A stretch of 64,000 bases of DNA from Dyadobacter fermentans. GTDB taxonomy: Bacteria > Bacteroidota > Bacteroidia > Cytophagales > Spirosomataceae. The DNA lies in the NCBI RefSeq assembly GCF_019924045.1, contig NZ_JAHXBN010000027.1, forward strand, positions 1-64,000. Reading direction: 5' to 3'. The translations under genes were made by a program, and so were the position numbers. The notes beneath the pieces were generated by a model that saw only the letters and a list, made by a program, of their open reading frames with translations, was not told the DNA's origin and did not search any database. Positions 18,401 through 25,254 of the stretch are shown here, one piece after another; the first letter of the stretch is position 1; each line of letters starts with the position of its first letter.

Positions 18401-19221
18401 ACTATTCCACCAGCGCCACACCCTGGACGGAAACGGGCGTGAACTGGAACAACAAACCGCAGGCGGGCAGCACTGTCGCCAGCGCCACCGCGCCCGCAAC
18501 GGCCGGATATGTCTATTTCGATATTACATCCGCATTGGCCAGCATCTCGTCCGACAGCATTCTGACCGTCAGGATCGCGGCTGCGACCGATGTTTACAGC
18601 TCGTTCCGGTCGAGGAATTTTGCTACCGATGCGCTCCGTCCCAAGCTCATTTACAAGTATAGCAGCGGCCAGTCGCCGACACTTCCCGTCGAACTGGTGT
18701 ATTTCAGGGGCAATGCGGTGAGTGATGCAGTGATGTTGTCGTGGGAGACTGCCGCGGAAGAGAACAACAGCCATTTCGAAGTCGAGCGCAGTGCCGATGC
18801 CCGCAGCTTCCACGCGATCGCTCGCGTAGATGGTTTCGGAACGACGCAGCTTGCCAGAAAATACACATGGGTGGATAACGAGGCTTTGAACGGGCCTGTT
18901 TACTACCGCCTCCGGCAAGTCGATCACGACGGAACCGCCACGGTTTCTTCCATTATTTCGGTGTTGCCGAAACCGGTCGAAAAGCTGTTCGCTATTGGCC
19001 CCAACCCCGCTTCTGAGCATCTGGACGTGTTCCTGGGCGACGACAATACCGACGCATCGCTGGCCATTATCGGTACCAACGGCCTTACTTTGGCGGCGAA
19101 AAAGGTTTCCCAAACGCCGAAAGCCACTTTCGACCTGACCAGTTATTTGCCCGGCACCTACCTGATCCGCATCAGCAAAGGCCAAATCGTGCAGACTTAC
19201 CGGTTTGTGATTTCAAAATAG
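15424..19221 (+). CDS. Secreted polysaccharide lyase family 8 with two DNRLRE/CBM96-like domains and T9SS sorting domain
   Basis: 1265 residues from ATG 15424 (the frame begins 39 bp earlier but the leader starts here). Signal peptide to about residue 28. PL8 domain to about 700: candidate catalytic residues Asn185, His234, Tyr243, Arg297 and Arg301, with the spacings His+9 to Tyr and His+63 to Arg that I recall from chondroitinase AC, plus GNGENIKGYYLTEGA. Two DNRLRE/CBM96-like modules at about 729-905 and 919-1079, each with W(T/S)ETG(I/V).W.NKP. A fibronectin-like linker at 1089-1180 and a type A T9SS sorting domain at 1182-1265 (IGPNPASEHLDVFL... YLIRISKG...RFVISK). PL8 enzymes cleave hyaluronan, chondroitin or xanthan by beta-elimination; the exact substrate cannot be read from the sequence. 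No GH88 hydrolase for the unsaturated products lies in the window. Confidence 0.9.
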   Translation: MKQNKSFPPMLFLAAVIAFLLGSKAHGQNDFTTISDRIFDNFQATGASTVDTQTASLLSTLQADFSWPDINYASTAQTDWAPGNHLARMGTLAKAYSKPTSIYYGDASLKTKIEGVMNYWLALSPAPTSTNWFYLSISVPKDIGNTLICLRKSPAGISQTLENQMLAWMTKGVSITVSPAKDGSNLTDVAQHYIMRACLTENQTLLNQAITAVTGSIVVTTGEGIQIDNSYTAHGPQLYVYGYGREYISGISNIAVYVAGTSYAFSSDKLAIFSDFVRKGFVKPSRGAYADYNLYGRGVSRANAGKADVALIEKVKAFDLPAYATEYDNAIQRMRGLQLPSYNVSPEHVHYWRTDYTVHHRPGYMFGQRSISNRNAKSEMGNGENIKGYYLTEGANYIAVNGDEYYNIFPVWEWNKIPGTTVPEITTYPVRASWGVNFGTVPFVGGVSDGVYGASAFAMSDYSTTAKKAWFYFDNEIVCLGAGITSSAAQAINTTVNQCLLQTDVTVSDASNNVSTLANGSRDYAGNLKWALQGNVGYYFPQAGLVSLSNQTQTGSWSSINTTGSTASVSADVFKLWFKHGIAPSNASYAYFVLPGKTSAAEMQAYNASDISILTNTPTVQAVRHNGLGIWQIVFYQAGEFTADQVTVKVDKACVVMLKNATSTDVTVHIADPAQSAQQVYVGIKNNQFTTMKAATITLPAGASAGSSVEAHVTSSSPDYQQPVEPLATLTAVADAFVRSGGSGSTAAYATTNYGTDAVLTVKKESAGYDRETFIKFDLSTITSTPDSAVLQLRVNNANTSITSTKWAFYLVDNNSWTETGITWSNKPAHTTRLGDMTGTVTGSTIRFNVSSAVIGRLAADKILSLHIVSEPSTTDAAIISKTDASFNARENTNALYRPQVLIYGSNATNPQTLKDSLLTTADSYVRSNGNAANNYGTQGYLVARNKSDDTQEVYLAFDLHGMHRNVSNAKIRLWGIESSLSTSWNLSVASNNYSTSATPWTETGVNWNNKPQAGSTVASATAPATAGYVYFDITSALASISSDSILTVRIAAATDVYSSFRSRNFATDALRPKLIYKYSSGQSPTLPVELVYFRGNAVSDAVMLSWETAAEENNSHFEVERSADARSFHAIARVDGFGTTQLARKYTWVDNEALNGPVYYRLRQVDHDGTATVSSIISVLPKPVEKLFAIGPNPASEHLDVFLGDDNTDASLAIIGTNGLTLAAKKVSQTPKATFDLTSYLPGTYLIRISKGQIVQTYRFVISK

Positions 19222-19225
19222 ATTA

Positions 19226-19273
19226 ATCGCTCCCGCCGGCCGGTAAGCATTCGCACCGGCTGGCGGGAGTGAT
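19226..19273. terminator. Bidirectional terminator between the lyase and the DUF1801 gene
   Basis: CTCCCGCCGGCCGGT at 19230-19244 pairs with ACCGGCTGGCGGGAG at 19255-19269 around a 10-nt loop, extended by ATC/GAT at the base. It sits between two convergent genes and probably stops both transcripts. Confidence 0.8.
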
Positions 19274-19276
19274 GGA

Positions 19277-19672
19277 TTAGGCAGTTTCGATCGTCGCGGC
19301 AATCCATGCCCGCACAATGGCCGGCAATGCCTCCCGGCCGGCCTCCACAGCCTCTTTATCTTTAAAAGAAGCGATCGCCCGGTCGTTTTCCCGCCACGCC
19401 AGCAAACCGGAAGCATCCTCCACGAGCCGTTCCTTCGGCTGCTCCTTCACTTTCGCCCCGCGGTGAAAAACCAGCTGGATTTGCTTCGGAGGCTGAATTT
19501 TCATGGTAATCCTGTCTTCCGCTCCCACCGAATAATTCGGACCGTTCCATTTGATGTTTTCTTCCAGCAATGCACTGGCTTCCAAAATAATCAGGCGCAG
19601 CGCCTCGATCTCCTCCCGGAGCGGATGGTGGAGCTCGTCGAGAAATCGGGTAACTTCTTTATTAAGAGGCAT
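19277..19672 (-). CDS. DUF1801 family protein
   Basis: 131 residues from ATG at 19670-19672, chosen over a longer frame because MPLNKEVTRFLDELHHPLREEIEALR begins the domain cleanly. The pattern IKWNGPNYSV...DRITMKIQPPKQIQLVFHRGAKVKE is typical of the DUF1801 (YdhG-like) fold, related to the frataxin-like YdhG/YjbR group. Proteins of this kind are small cytoplasmic proteins of unclear role. It is followed closely on the other side by the convergent lyase gene. The VOC gene lies 26 bp upstream on the same strand, so a two-gene unit is likely. Confidence 0.8.
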   Translation of the reverse strand: MPLNKEVTRFLDELHHPLREEIEALRLIILEASALLEENIKWNGPNYSVGAEDRITMKIQPPKQIQLVFHRGAKVKEQPKERLVEDASGLLAWRENDRAIASFKDKEAVEAGREALPAIVRAWIAATIETA

Positions 19673-19698
19673 CGAACAAGTAATTATTGAGGATAAAC

Positions 19699-20067
19699 CT
19701 ACTCTATAAGCTTGCAAAAACGGATCGTATTTCCATCCGCATCCGTGACATAAAACTCCCTTCTGCCCCAGGTCTGATCCACCGGTCCCTGATGTACAGG
19801 CGACCCGGGCCTAAGCGAAATATCCAGTCCGCGTTCCACGTATTTCGCGAACAATGCATCCACGTCTTCCACCCAGAAATAAATAACCGACCCGAACAGC
19901 CTCTCGCTTTCCGAGGTGGTTATCTGCATGTTCCAGCCGTCGCGGCCCAAATCCACCACCGGCGAATCGGCATTATCGTTCGGATCCGTCATGACGAAAT
20001 CCAGCACCTCGGTGTAATACCGGATGGCCTCTGTCATGTTTGCGACTTTGAATAGTGGGACGATCAT
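19699..20067 (-). CDS. VOC (glyoxalase/bleomycin-resistance-like) protein
   Basis: 122 residues covering one vicinal oxygen chelate domain: VPLFKVANMTEAIRYYTEVLDF at the start, an acidic-hydrophobic middle with VIYFWVEDVDALFAKYVERGL, and WGRREFYVTDADGNTIRFCK at the end with Glu in the usual metal-binding position of the last strand. Members bind a metal or a drug molecule. Without the paired histidine at the first metal site being obvious, this may be a binding protein and not an enzyme. It is upstream of DUF1801 on the same strand. Confidence 0.8.
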   Translation of the reverse strand: MIVPLFKVANMTEAIRYYTEVLDFVMTDPNDNADSPVVDLGRDGWNMQITTSESERLFGSVIYFWVEDVDALFAKYVERGLDISLRPGSPVHQGPVDQTWGRREFYVTDADGNTIRFCKLIE

Positions 20068-20149
20068 AGTAATCAGTTTTTTTGCTCGGCAACAATCGTA
20101 TTTGAAATAAATTATATTTTATTATATATTTAATTAAATTTTATATAAT

Positions 20150-20638
20150 ATGAATCACTTTTGCTTCTCTACATCATTTCTTATGCTAACCGCATGCACC
20201 CTCACATGCGCTCACGCGCAGGTTCGCAGGGCAGCACTGCCTACCGACACCGGCCTTCTGAGCATCGAGCAACCGATAGTACCGCATGAGACACCACCTA
20301 AAACAGACCTTCCGTCGTCAGAAAAAGTGTTCGGAGGTGTTGAACAGCCCCCCGAATATCCCGGCGGCACCAAAGCAATGTACAAATTTATTATTGCCAA
20401 CCTGCACATTCCATCAGAGGCGAAAGAAGCAGGTATCTCTGGAAGGGTTTTTACAAGCTTTTACATAGAGGTGACGGGCGAAATCACCAAGGTAACCGTT
20501 TTGAAAGGACTGGGATTTGGGTGCGACGAAGAAGCTATACGCATGATAGAATCCATGCCAAAATGGAAACCCGGCAAATGGTGCGGTAAGCCCATGAGGG
20601 TGAAGTACAATCTGCCGGTTTCCTTTGATACTAGATAA
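20150..20638 (+). CDS. Secreted protein with TonB C-terminal domain
   Basis: 162 residues. Signal peptide at 1-24 (CFSTSFLMLTACTLTCAHA/Q). Residues 65-160 match the TonB C-terminal fold: EQPPEYPGGTKAMYKFIIANLHIPSEAKEAGISGRV, a VTGEITKVTVLKGLG strand, CDEEAIRMIESMPKWKPG and a final MRVKYNLPVSF strand. It lacks the N-terminal membrane anchor and proline-rich linker of a true TonB, so it is exported and cannot transduce energy on its own. Such stand-alone domains are common in Bacteroidota. A 50-bp AT-only stretch precedes the ATG. Confidence 0.85.
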   Translation: MNHFCFSTSFLMLTACTLTCAHAQVRRAALPTDTGLLSIEQPIVPHETPPKTDLPSSEKVFGGVEQPPEYPGGTKAMYKFIIANLHIPSEAKEAGISGRVFTSFYIEVTGEITKVTVLKGLGFGCDEEAIRMIESMPKWKPGKWCGKPMRVKYNLPVSFDTR

Positions 20639-20644
20639 AGCCTC

Positions 20645-21103
20645 CTAGTAAGCCACCGTCTTCGTAGAAATCCCAATCCGGTTCAGGAAATTGATGTGAC
20701 TGATACAGATCATCATATCACCAATTTCGCTGGTTGTGAAATGCGTTTTGACAGCTTCGTAGGTTTCATCGGCCACGCCGTCGATGGAAATGTGTGTGAT
20801 TTCCTCTGTCAGTTGAAGGGCCGCTCTTTCACTTTCTGTGAATAGCGGGCTTTCCTTCCAGGCCGAGAGCGCGAATATCCGCCGGGCCGATTCGCCGATT
20901 TGCAATGCCTCCGTGGTGTGGTAATCGATACAATAGGCGCATTTGTTGATCTGCGAAGCACGGATCTTGATCAGCTCGATCAGGTTGCGCGGAATCGAGG
21001 AGGCATAGATTCTCTTTTCAATGGCCGCCATGTGAGTCCAATAGGTAGGTTCCTCTTTCCAGACATCCAACCGGTGTTTAACAACTTTTGACATGATTGA
21101 CAT
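20645..21103 (-). CDS. AhpD-like carboxymuconolactone decarboxylase family protein
   Basis: 152 residues from ATG 21103; the frame can be read to a TTG at 21124 but ATG is preferred. The alkylhydroperoxidase motif is intact: CAYCIDYHT, with Cys55, Cys58 and His62. The family reduces peroxides or handles reactive carbonyls using the CxxC pair. The gene lies 58 bp downstream of a Crp/Fnr-type regulator on the same strand, which is a frequent pairing and suggests control by that regulator. Confidence 0.88.
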   Translation of the reverse strand: MSIMSKVVKHRLDVWKEEPTYWTHMAAIEKRIYASSIPRNLIELIKIRASQINKCAYCIDYHTTEALQIGESARRIFALSAWKESPLFTESERAALQLTEEITHISIDGVADETYEAVKTHFTTSEIGDMMICISHINFLNRIGISTKTVAY

Positions 21104-21161
21104 AATTTTGTTTGAATAGGACAAAATTCGCCAGTCGTACAGAGGATCTTCTTAAACCAGT

Positions 21162-21734
21162 TTAAGAAACGAATTTCTTGCGGATCTCACTGAGGTATTC
21201 GGGAGTGAAGCCCAGGAACGAGGCCAGCAGATACTGTGGGACCCGCTGCATAAAAGCAGGATAATTCCTGCTAAAATCCTGGTACAGATCTTCCTTCGAT
21301 AGCTCGTAGGTCTTGCGTATCCGCATTTGCGAAGCCGCGTAGGCGCGCTGGAACATCACGTGGAAGTATTCTTGCAATTCCGGAAATGCGGACAGCATTT
21401 CGTGCTGGCGGGCAGCGGAAATGACGAATGCCTCCGTTGCCTCTACTGCACGGATGGAAAATTGTGCAATACCGCCCTGCTGAAAGGCCATAAAATCGCT
21501 CGTCCACCAGTTTTCCAATGCGAAATCGATGGTTTGCTCTACGCCGTTCCGCCGCAGGTAAAACAAATGGACGCACCCTTTGACGATGAAAAACTTCTCA
21601 TGGCACCGCTGGCCTTCTTGCAGCAGCAATTCCCGCTTTTTAAAAGTCCGCACTTCAAAAAAGTCACCTATCCGGCCCAGGCTTTCAGGCGTTACAGAAC
21701 TGTGTGCGGTTATATGGGTAATCAGTTGCTGCAT
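21162..21734 (-). CDS. Crp/Fnr family transcriptional regulator
   Basis: 190 residues. Residues 10-125 form the cyclic-nucleotide-binding-like beta barrel (LLLQEGQRCHEKFFIVKGCVHLFYL), followed by a dimer helix and a shortened winged helix (VPQYLLASFLGFTPEYLSEIRKKF) at the C-terminus. The conserved PRXSS-like phosphate-binding cassette is not visible, so cAMP binding is doubtful, as for many Bacteroidota members. It lies directly upstream of the AhpD-like gene and divergent from the sugar dehydrogenase gene. Confidence 0.88.
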   Translation of the reverse strand: MQQLITHITAHSSVTPESLGRIGDFFEVRTFKKRELLLQEGQRCHEKFFIVKGCVHLFYLRRNGVEQTIDFALENWWTSDFMAFQQGGIAQFSIRAVEATEAFVISAARQHEMLSAFPELQEYFHVMFQRAYAASQMRIRKTYELSKEDLYQDFSRNYPAFMQRVPQYLLASFLGFTPEYLSEIRKKFVS

Positions 21735-21797
21735 GGGATGTGTCGGTTTGGTGGGGATAAAATTACGTCATAACACGCCCCATTCACTCACTTTTAA

Positions 21798-21827
21798 CAA
21801 AGCCGGAAACGTTTTATTCCGGCTTTG
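21798..21827. other. Perfect hairpin in a divergent intergenic region
   Basis: CAAAGCCGGAA pairs exactly with TTCCGGCTTTG around an 8-nt loop. It lies between the divergent Crp/Fnr and sugar dehydrogenase genes, where a terminator is not expected. No T run follows on the plus strand. It may be an operator, part of a 5' leader, or the remnant of an older terminator. Confidence 0.5.
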
Positions 21828-21910
21828 GCGTTCGTTCTGGAATGAAAATAGTAAATTCGCAACCGTCCGCCCTGACAAATCCCGGGCTTTAAGACTAAAC
21901 TTCCTTAAAA

Positions 21911-23119
21911 ATGAAATTTGCAATCCACGCGTTCGTCGCCGGCGCATCCCTGGCCCTTGCGCCATCCCTTTCGATCGCCCAGCAGGCAGCGGGTGCACCC
22001 GTCGAAACCAAGAAACCCAATTCGGAATACAAGTCTGCATTTGCAGGCCAAACCCGCATCGGTTCGGTCGTGACCAAAACCCCGTATGAAGGCAAGGTAC
22101 TGACCTCCTCCCTGGAAAGACCGTGGGGAATCGCAGTATTGCCCGACGGTAAGTTTCTGGTGACAGAAAAAGGCGGGAACATGCGCATCGTGTCCGCTAC
22201 CGGAGAAGTCGGAAAGCCTATCGACGGCGTTCCCAAAGTGAACAGCGACGGCCAGGGAGGCCTACTGGGGGTTACCCTCGACCCTGCGTTCGCACAAAAC
22301 AGAATGGTATACTGGGCGTTTTCAGAACCGCTCGCCGACGGCAACCTGACGGCCGTAGCCAAGGGTAAACTGTCTGCGGATGGCACGAAACTCGAAAATG
22401 TAAAAGTCATTTACCAGGCAACACCTGCTTATAAAGGTACGCTGCACTACGGCGGCCGTGTGAAATTTGCGAAAGACGGAAACCTGTTCGTATCCACCGG
22501 GGAGCGTTCCGACCTCGTTACCCGCCCGCAAGCGCAGGACCTCAACTCCGGCCTGGGTAAGGTAATCCGTATTACCACCGACGGAAAACCGGCCAAAGGA
22601 AACCCGTTCATCGGTAAAGAAGGTGCACGTCCTGAACTGTATTCGTACGGTCACCGCAACGTCCAGGGGTTGGCGATCAACCCGGTTACGGGCGATTTGT
22701 GGGAAACGGAGTTCGGCCCGAGAGGCGGTGACGAGATCAACCGCATATTGCCCGGCAAAAACTACGGCTGGCCTACGATCACCTACGGAATCGAATACAG
22801 CGGCAAGCAAATCGGCGATGTGATCCAGCAAAAAGAGGGAATGGAACAACCGGTGTATTACTATGACCCTGTTATTTCCCCTAGCGGCATCACTTTCTAC
22901 GATGGTAAACAAATCCCTGAATGGAAAAACAACCTGTTCATTTCGTCGCTCAGCGGTATGCACGTGTGCCGTATCGTGATCAAAGACAACAAGGTAGTTG
23001 GCGAGGAAAGACTTCTTTCCGGCGAAAACCAGCGTTTCCGCGACATCACCGAAGGCCATGACGGAGCACTTTACGCCGTAACCGACCAGGGAAGACTTTA
23101 TAAAATCGGTAAGAAATAG
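21911..23119 (+). CDS. Secreted PQQ-dependent aldose sugar dehydrogenase (GSDH family)
   Basis: 402 residues with a signal peptide (residues 1-24, LALAPSLSIAQ). The six-bladed propeller of the YliI/Asd soluble sugar dehydrogenase family is recognisable: LERPWGIAVLPDGKFLVTEK, GQGGLLGVTLDP, YGGRVKFAKDGNLFVSTGER, YSYGHRNVQGLAINP, GDLWETEFGPRGGDEINRI and KNYGWPTITYG. In this family His in GHRN and Arg/His in neighbouring loops hold PQQ and substrate. The reaction is oxidation of aldose sugars in the periplasm with electrons passed to PQQ. The genes for PQQ synthesis are not in the window. It is monocistronic with a weak terminator after it. Confidence 0.9.
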   Translation: MKFAIHAFVAGASLALAPSLSIAQQAAGAPVETKKPNSEYKSAFAGQTRIGSVVTKTPYEGKVLTSSLERPWGIAVLPDGKFLVTEKGGNMRIVSATGEVGKPIDGVPKVNSDGQGGLLGVTLDPAFAQNRMVYWAFSEPLADGNLTAVAKGKLSADGTKLENVKVIYQATPAYKGTLHYGGRVKFAKDGNLFVSTGERSDLVTRPQAQDLNSGLGKVIRITTDGKPAKGNPFIGKEGARPELYSYGHRNVQGLAINPVTGDLWETEFGPRGGDEINRILPGKNYGWPTITYGIEYSGKQIGDVIQQKEGMEQPVYYYDPVISPSGITFYDGKQIPEWKNNLFISSLSGMHVCRIVIKDNKVVGEERLLSGENQRFRDITEGHDGALYAVTDQGRLYKIGKK

Positions 23120-23151
23120 GCCCGCGGCATATTTTCTCAAAAAGCATTACG

Positions 23152-23189
23152 AACCCCGTAAGCTGTCTGAAACGATAGTTTATGGGGTT
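23152..23189 (+). terminator. Hairpin after the sugar dehydrogenase gene
   Basis: AACCCCGTAA at 23152-23161 pairs with TTATGGGGTT at 23180-23189 with one G-U pair, followed by TTCTTCGTTTC. The loop is 18 nt. Plausible but weak. Confidence 0.5.
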
Positions 23190-23368
23190 TTCTTCGTTTC
23201 TATGGACACGATAACCTCCAGCGAGTCATTCATATCCGGTACAGCATTGGATTGCTGCGCTTTTGAGGTTGAAATTGCCAGGGTAAGCAGCAAAGCCATG
23301 CAGTTGACAGGCTTCCTCAGAAAACCTGTTACTACTGGAAAATGACGTTTTGTTAAAGTCCGCATCAT
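23180..23368 (-). CDS. Possible small exported peptide
   Basis: 62 residues from ATG at 23366-23368. The N-terminus MRTLTKRH is basic, and a hydrophobic stretch CMALLLTLAISTSKA followed by QQ is a good signal peptide, leaving a mature part of about 26 residues (NAVPDMNDSLEVIVSIETKKTP). There is no homologue I recognise. The signal peptide is the only reason to keep it, and the C-terminus overlaps the stem of the sugar dehydrogenase terminator. It could be a pseudogene fragment. The rest of 23120-23494 holds only the weak terminator and no other gene. Confidence 0.35.
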   Translation of the reverse strand: MMRTLTKRHFPVVTGFLRKPVNCMALLLTLAISTSKAQQSNAVPDMNDSLEVIVSIETKKTP

Positions 23369-23494
23369 AGTAATTTTCAGCTCCGTCCATAAGACGACAA
23401 AATCACCCATCCGGTTACATTTTTTTTAAAGAGAGTGGTCTGATAACACCCGCACCGTATATATTCACAGCAACAAGCAGGATGATTCTACTTT

Positions 23495-24421
23495 ATGAAA
23501 ACCGTATCTCGCATTTGCATTGCGCTGATCCTTTGCCAAATGGCAACCGGCTATTCGTGGGCGCAAAAAAACAACCCGGGCAACGGGTCAGATCCCCGTA
23601 CAATTCTCTGGAAAATAACCGGCGCCAATTGCCCCAGGCCGTCCTATTTATTGGGGACGTTCCACCTCTCCGATGCGGAATGGCTTTTGAAAACACCTCA
23701 GTTCAGCAAGGTGGTCGATAGTACGGACTATATTCTCAGCGAGCAATTTACAACCCGGCCCTTACCGGCTACATCGAAAAAGGACATATTAAAGGCGTTA
23801 CCACTGCTTGACAAAAAACAGTTCGAAACACTGGATTCATTCTTCGTCGCACGGGTAGGCGAAGGTATCCGTAACAACCCGGACGCTGCGGCCCTGACGG
23901 TGGCGGAAATGGAATCAGCAATTATGCTAACATTGGTATCGGGAAATGAGAAGGCCAACGCCGTGACAAAATACATGGATAAGGACTTGTTTGAATTATA
24001 TGTGAAACTTGGAAGGCAGGGGGATTGCCTGGATCGGGTAAAAATCACCGATTTCGATTCGTCGGAAATCGTGCATGCAAGGCAATACCTAACCCGCGCG
24101 GTCAATTATACAATTGGCAGCGACAAACCGGATTGGAACCTCTACGGCACGCCTGCCGTAGAGGACACACTTGCACGCTACAAGACGATGAGATTTGAAT
24201 ATCGCCTTGACGAATATTCCGCGCAGAATGCCAGTTCCCCCTATTTTGACTTTATTCCTCTCGCGCAGCGAAACAAAGACTGGATGCCCAAAATCATATC
24301 CGCTATTTCAAGCCGCCCCACACTGATTGCCGTCGGGCTCGCTCATCTGTATTACAAAACCGGCGTGATCACCCTGTTACGAGCCGAAGGCTACCAAGTC
24401 GAGCCGGTGCTGTTTGACTGA
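23495..24421 (+). CDS. TraB/GumN family protein, exported
   Basis: 308 residues. Signal peptide covers residues 1-24 (CIALILCQMATGYSWAQ). TraB/GumN landmarks are ILWKITGANCPRPSYLLGTFHLSD near the N-terminus, a central helical part, and LIAVGLAHLYYKTGVITLLRAEGYQVEPV at the C-terminus, where the GxxH motif of the family becomes GLAHL. The fold is related to metal-dependent proteases such as Tiki, with His in GTFH and GLAH as candidate ligands. Activity has not been shown for most bacterial members. It is monocistronic and precedes a two-component operon by 158 bp. Confidence 0.87.
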   Translation: MKTVSRICIALILCQMATGYSWAQKNNPGNGSDPRTILWKITGANCPRPSYLLGTFHLSDAEWLLKTPQFSKVVDSTDYILSEQFTTRPLPATSKKDILKALPLLDKKQFETLDSFFVARVGEGIRNNPDAAALTVAEMESAIMLTLVSGNEKANAVTKYMDKDLFELYVKLGRQGDCLDRVKITDFDSSEIVHARQYLTRAVNYTIGSDKPDWNLYGTPAVEDTLARYKTMRFEYRLDEYSAQNASSPYFDFIPLAQRNKDWMPKIISAISSRPTLIAVGLAHLYYKTGVITLLRAEGYQVEPVLFD

Positions 24422-24579
24422 TCATTTACAAAATCGGACAGCTGTATCCAGGCACATCAATTGGGTCATACCGGCATTTCCATTGAGCACCTGACAGGGG
24501 CCGGGGCGAGTCCCAAACCAGAGCACAGGATAGTTTCCTCTTCAAAAAGAATTCCAAATTGTTGCATTAAATTGCCCGA

Positions 24580-25254
24580 ATGAAGATCCTGATCATTGAA
24601 GACGAACCCGGCCTGGCCGAAAGCATTGGTGCCTACCTCACCGCGCAGGACTACCTGTGCGAGTACGCGGGGACGTGGGCGCAGGCACGTGAGAAAGTGG
24701 AATTGTACCGGTACGACTGCATTTTGCTGGACCTCATGCTGCCCGGCGGCGACGGGATGGACATCCTGGAAACACTCAAAAAACAGGGCCAGCAAGACGG
24801 GGTGATCATTATCTCGGCCAAGGGCGATTATGAGACCAAGATCAGGGGCCTGCATGCGGGTGCCGACGATTACCTCGCCAAACCTTTCCATTTGCCCGAA
24901 CTGGCGGCCCGCATTTATTCGGTGATCCGAAGGCGGAGCTTTGCCAACCATAATCATGTTGTGCAGAATGAATTGAAGGTCGATTTGCTCAGCAAAACTA
25001 TTACCGTCCATGGCGAAGTGGTGGTACTCACGAAAAAAGAGCTTGACCTTTTGCTGTTTTTTATCGGGAATAAAAACCGGGTGATTGCCAAAAGTGCATT
25101 GGCCGAGCATTTGTCGGGCGATATTGCCGATATGTTCGATAACCACGACTTTGTGTATGCGCATGTGAAGAACCTGAAAAAGAAGCTCAGCGAGGCCGGT
25201 TACGGTAATTATCTCAAAACGATTTACGGCACCGGCTACAAATGGGAAGGATGA
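24580..25254 (+). CDS. OmpR-family response regulator of an envelope operon
   Basis: 224 residues: receiver domain 1-120 with acidic pocket Glu7-Asp8, phospho-acceptor Asp51 (LLDLMLPGGDG) and Lys in KPF, then a winged-helix DNA-binding domain ending in YLKTIYGTGYKW. The stop overlaps the histidine kinase start (ATGA). The pair likely controls the downstream receptor and phosphatase genes, which are on the same strand. Confidence 0.93.
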   Translation: MKILIIEDEPGLAESIGAYLTAQDYLCEYAGTWAQAREKVELYRYDCILLDLMLPGGDGMDILETLKKQGQQDGVIIISAKGDYETKIRGLHAGADDYLAKPFHLPELAARIYSVIRRRSFANHNHVVQNELKVDLLSKTITVHGEVVVLTKKELDLLLFFIGNKNRVIAKSALAEHLSGDIADMFDNHDFVYAHVKNLKKKLSEAGYGNYLKTIYGTGYKWEG

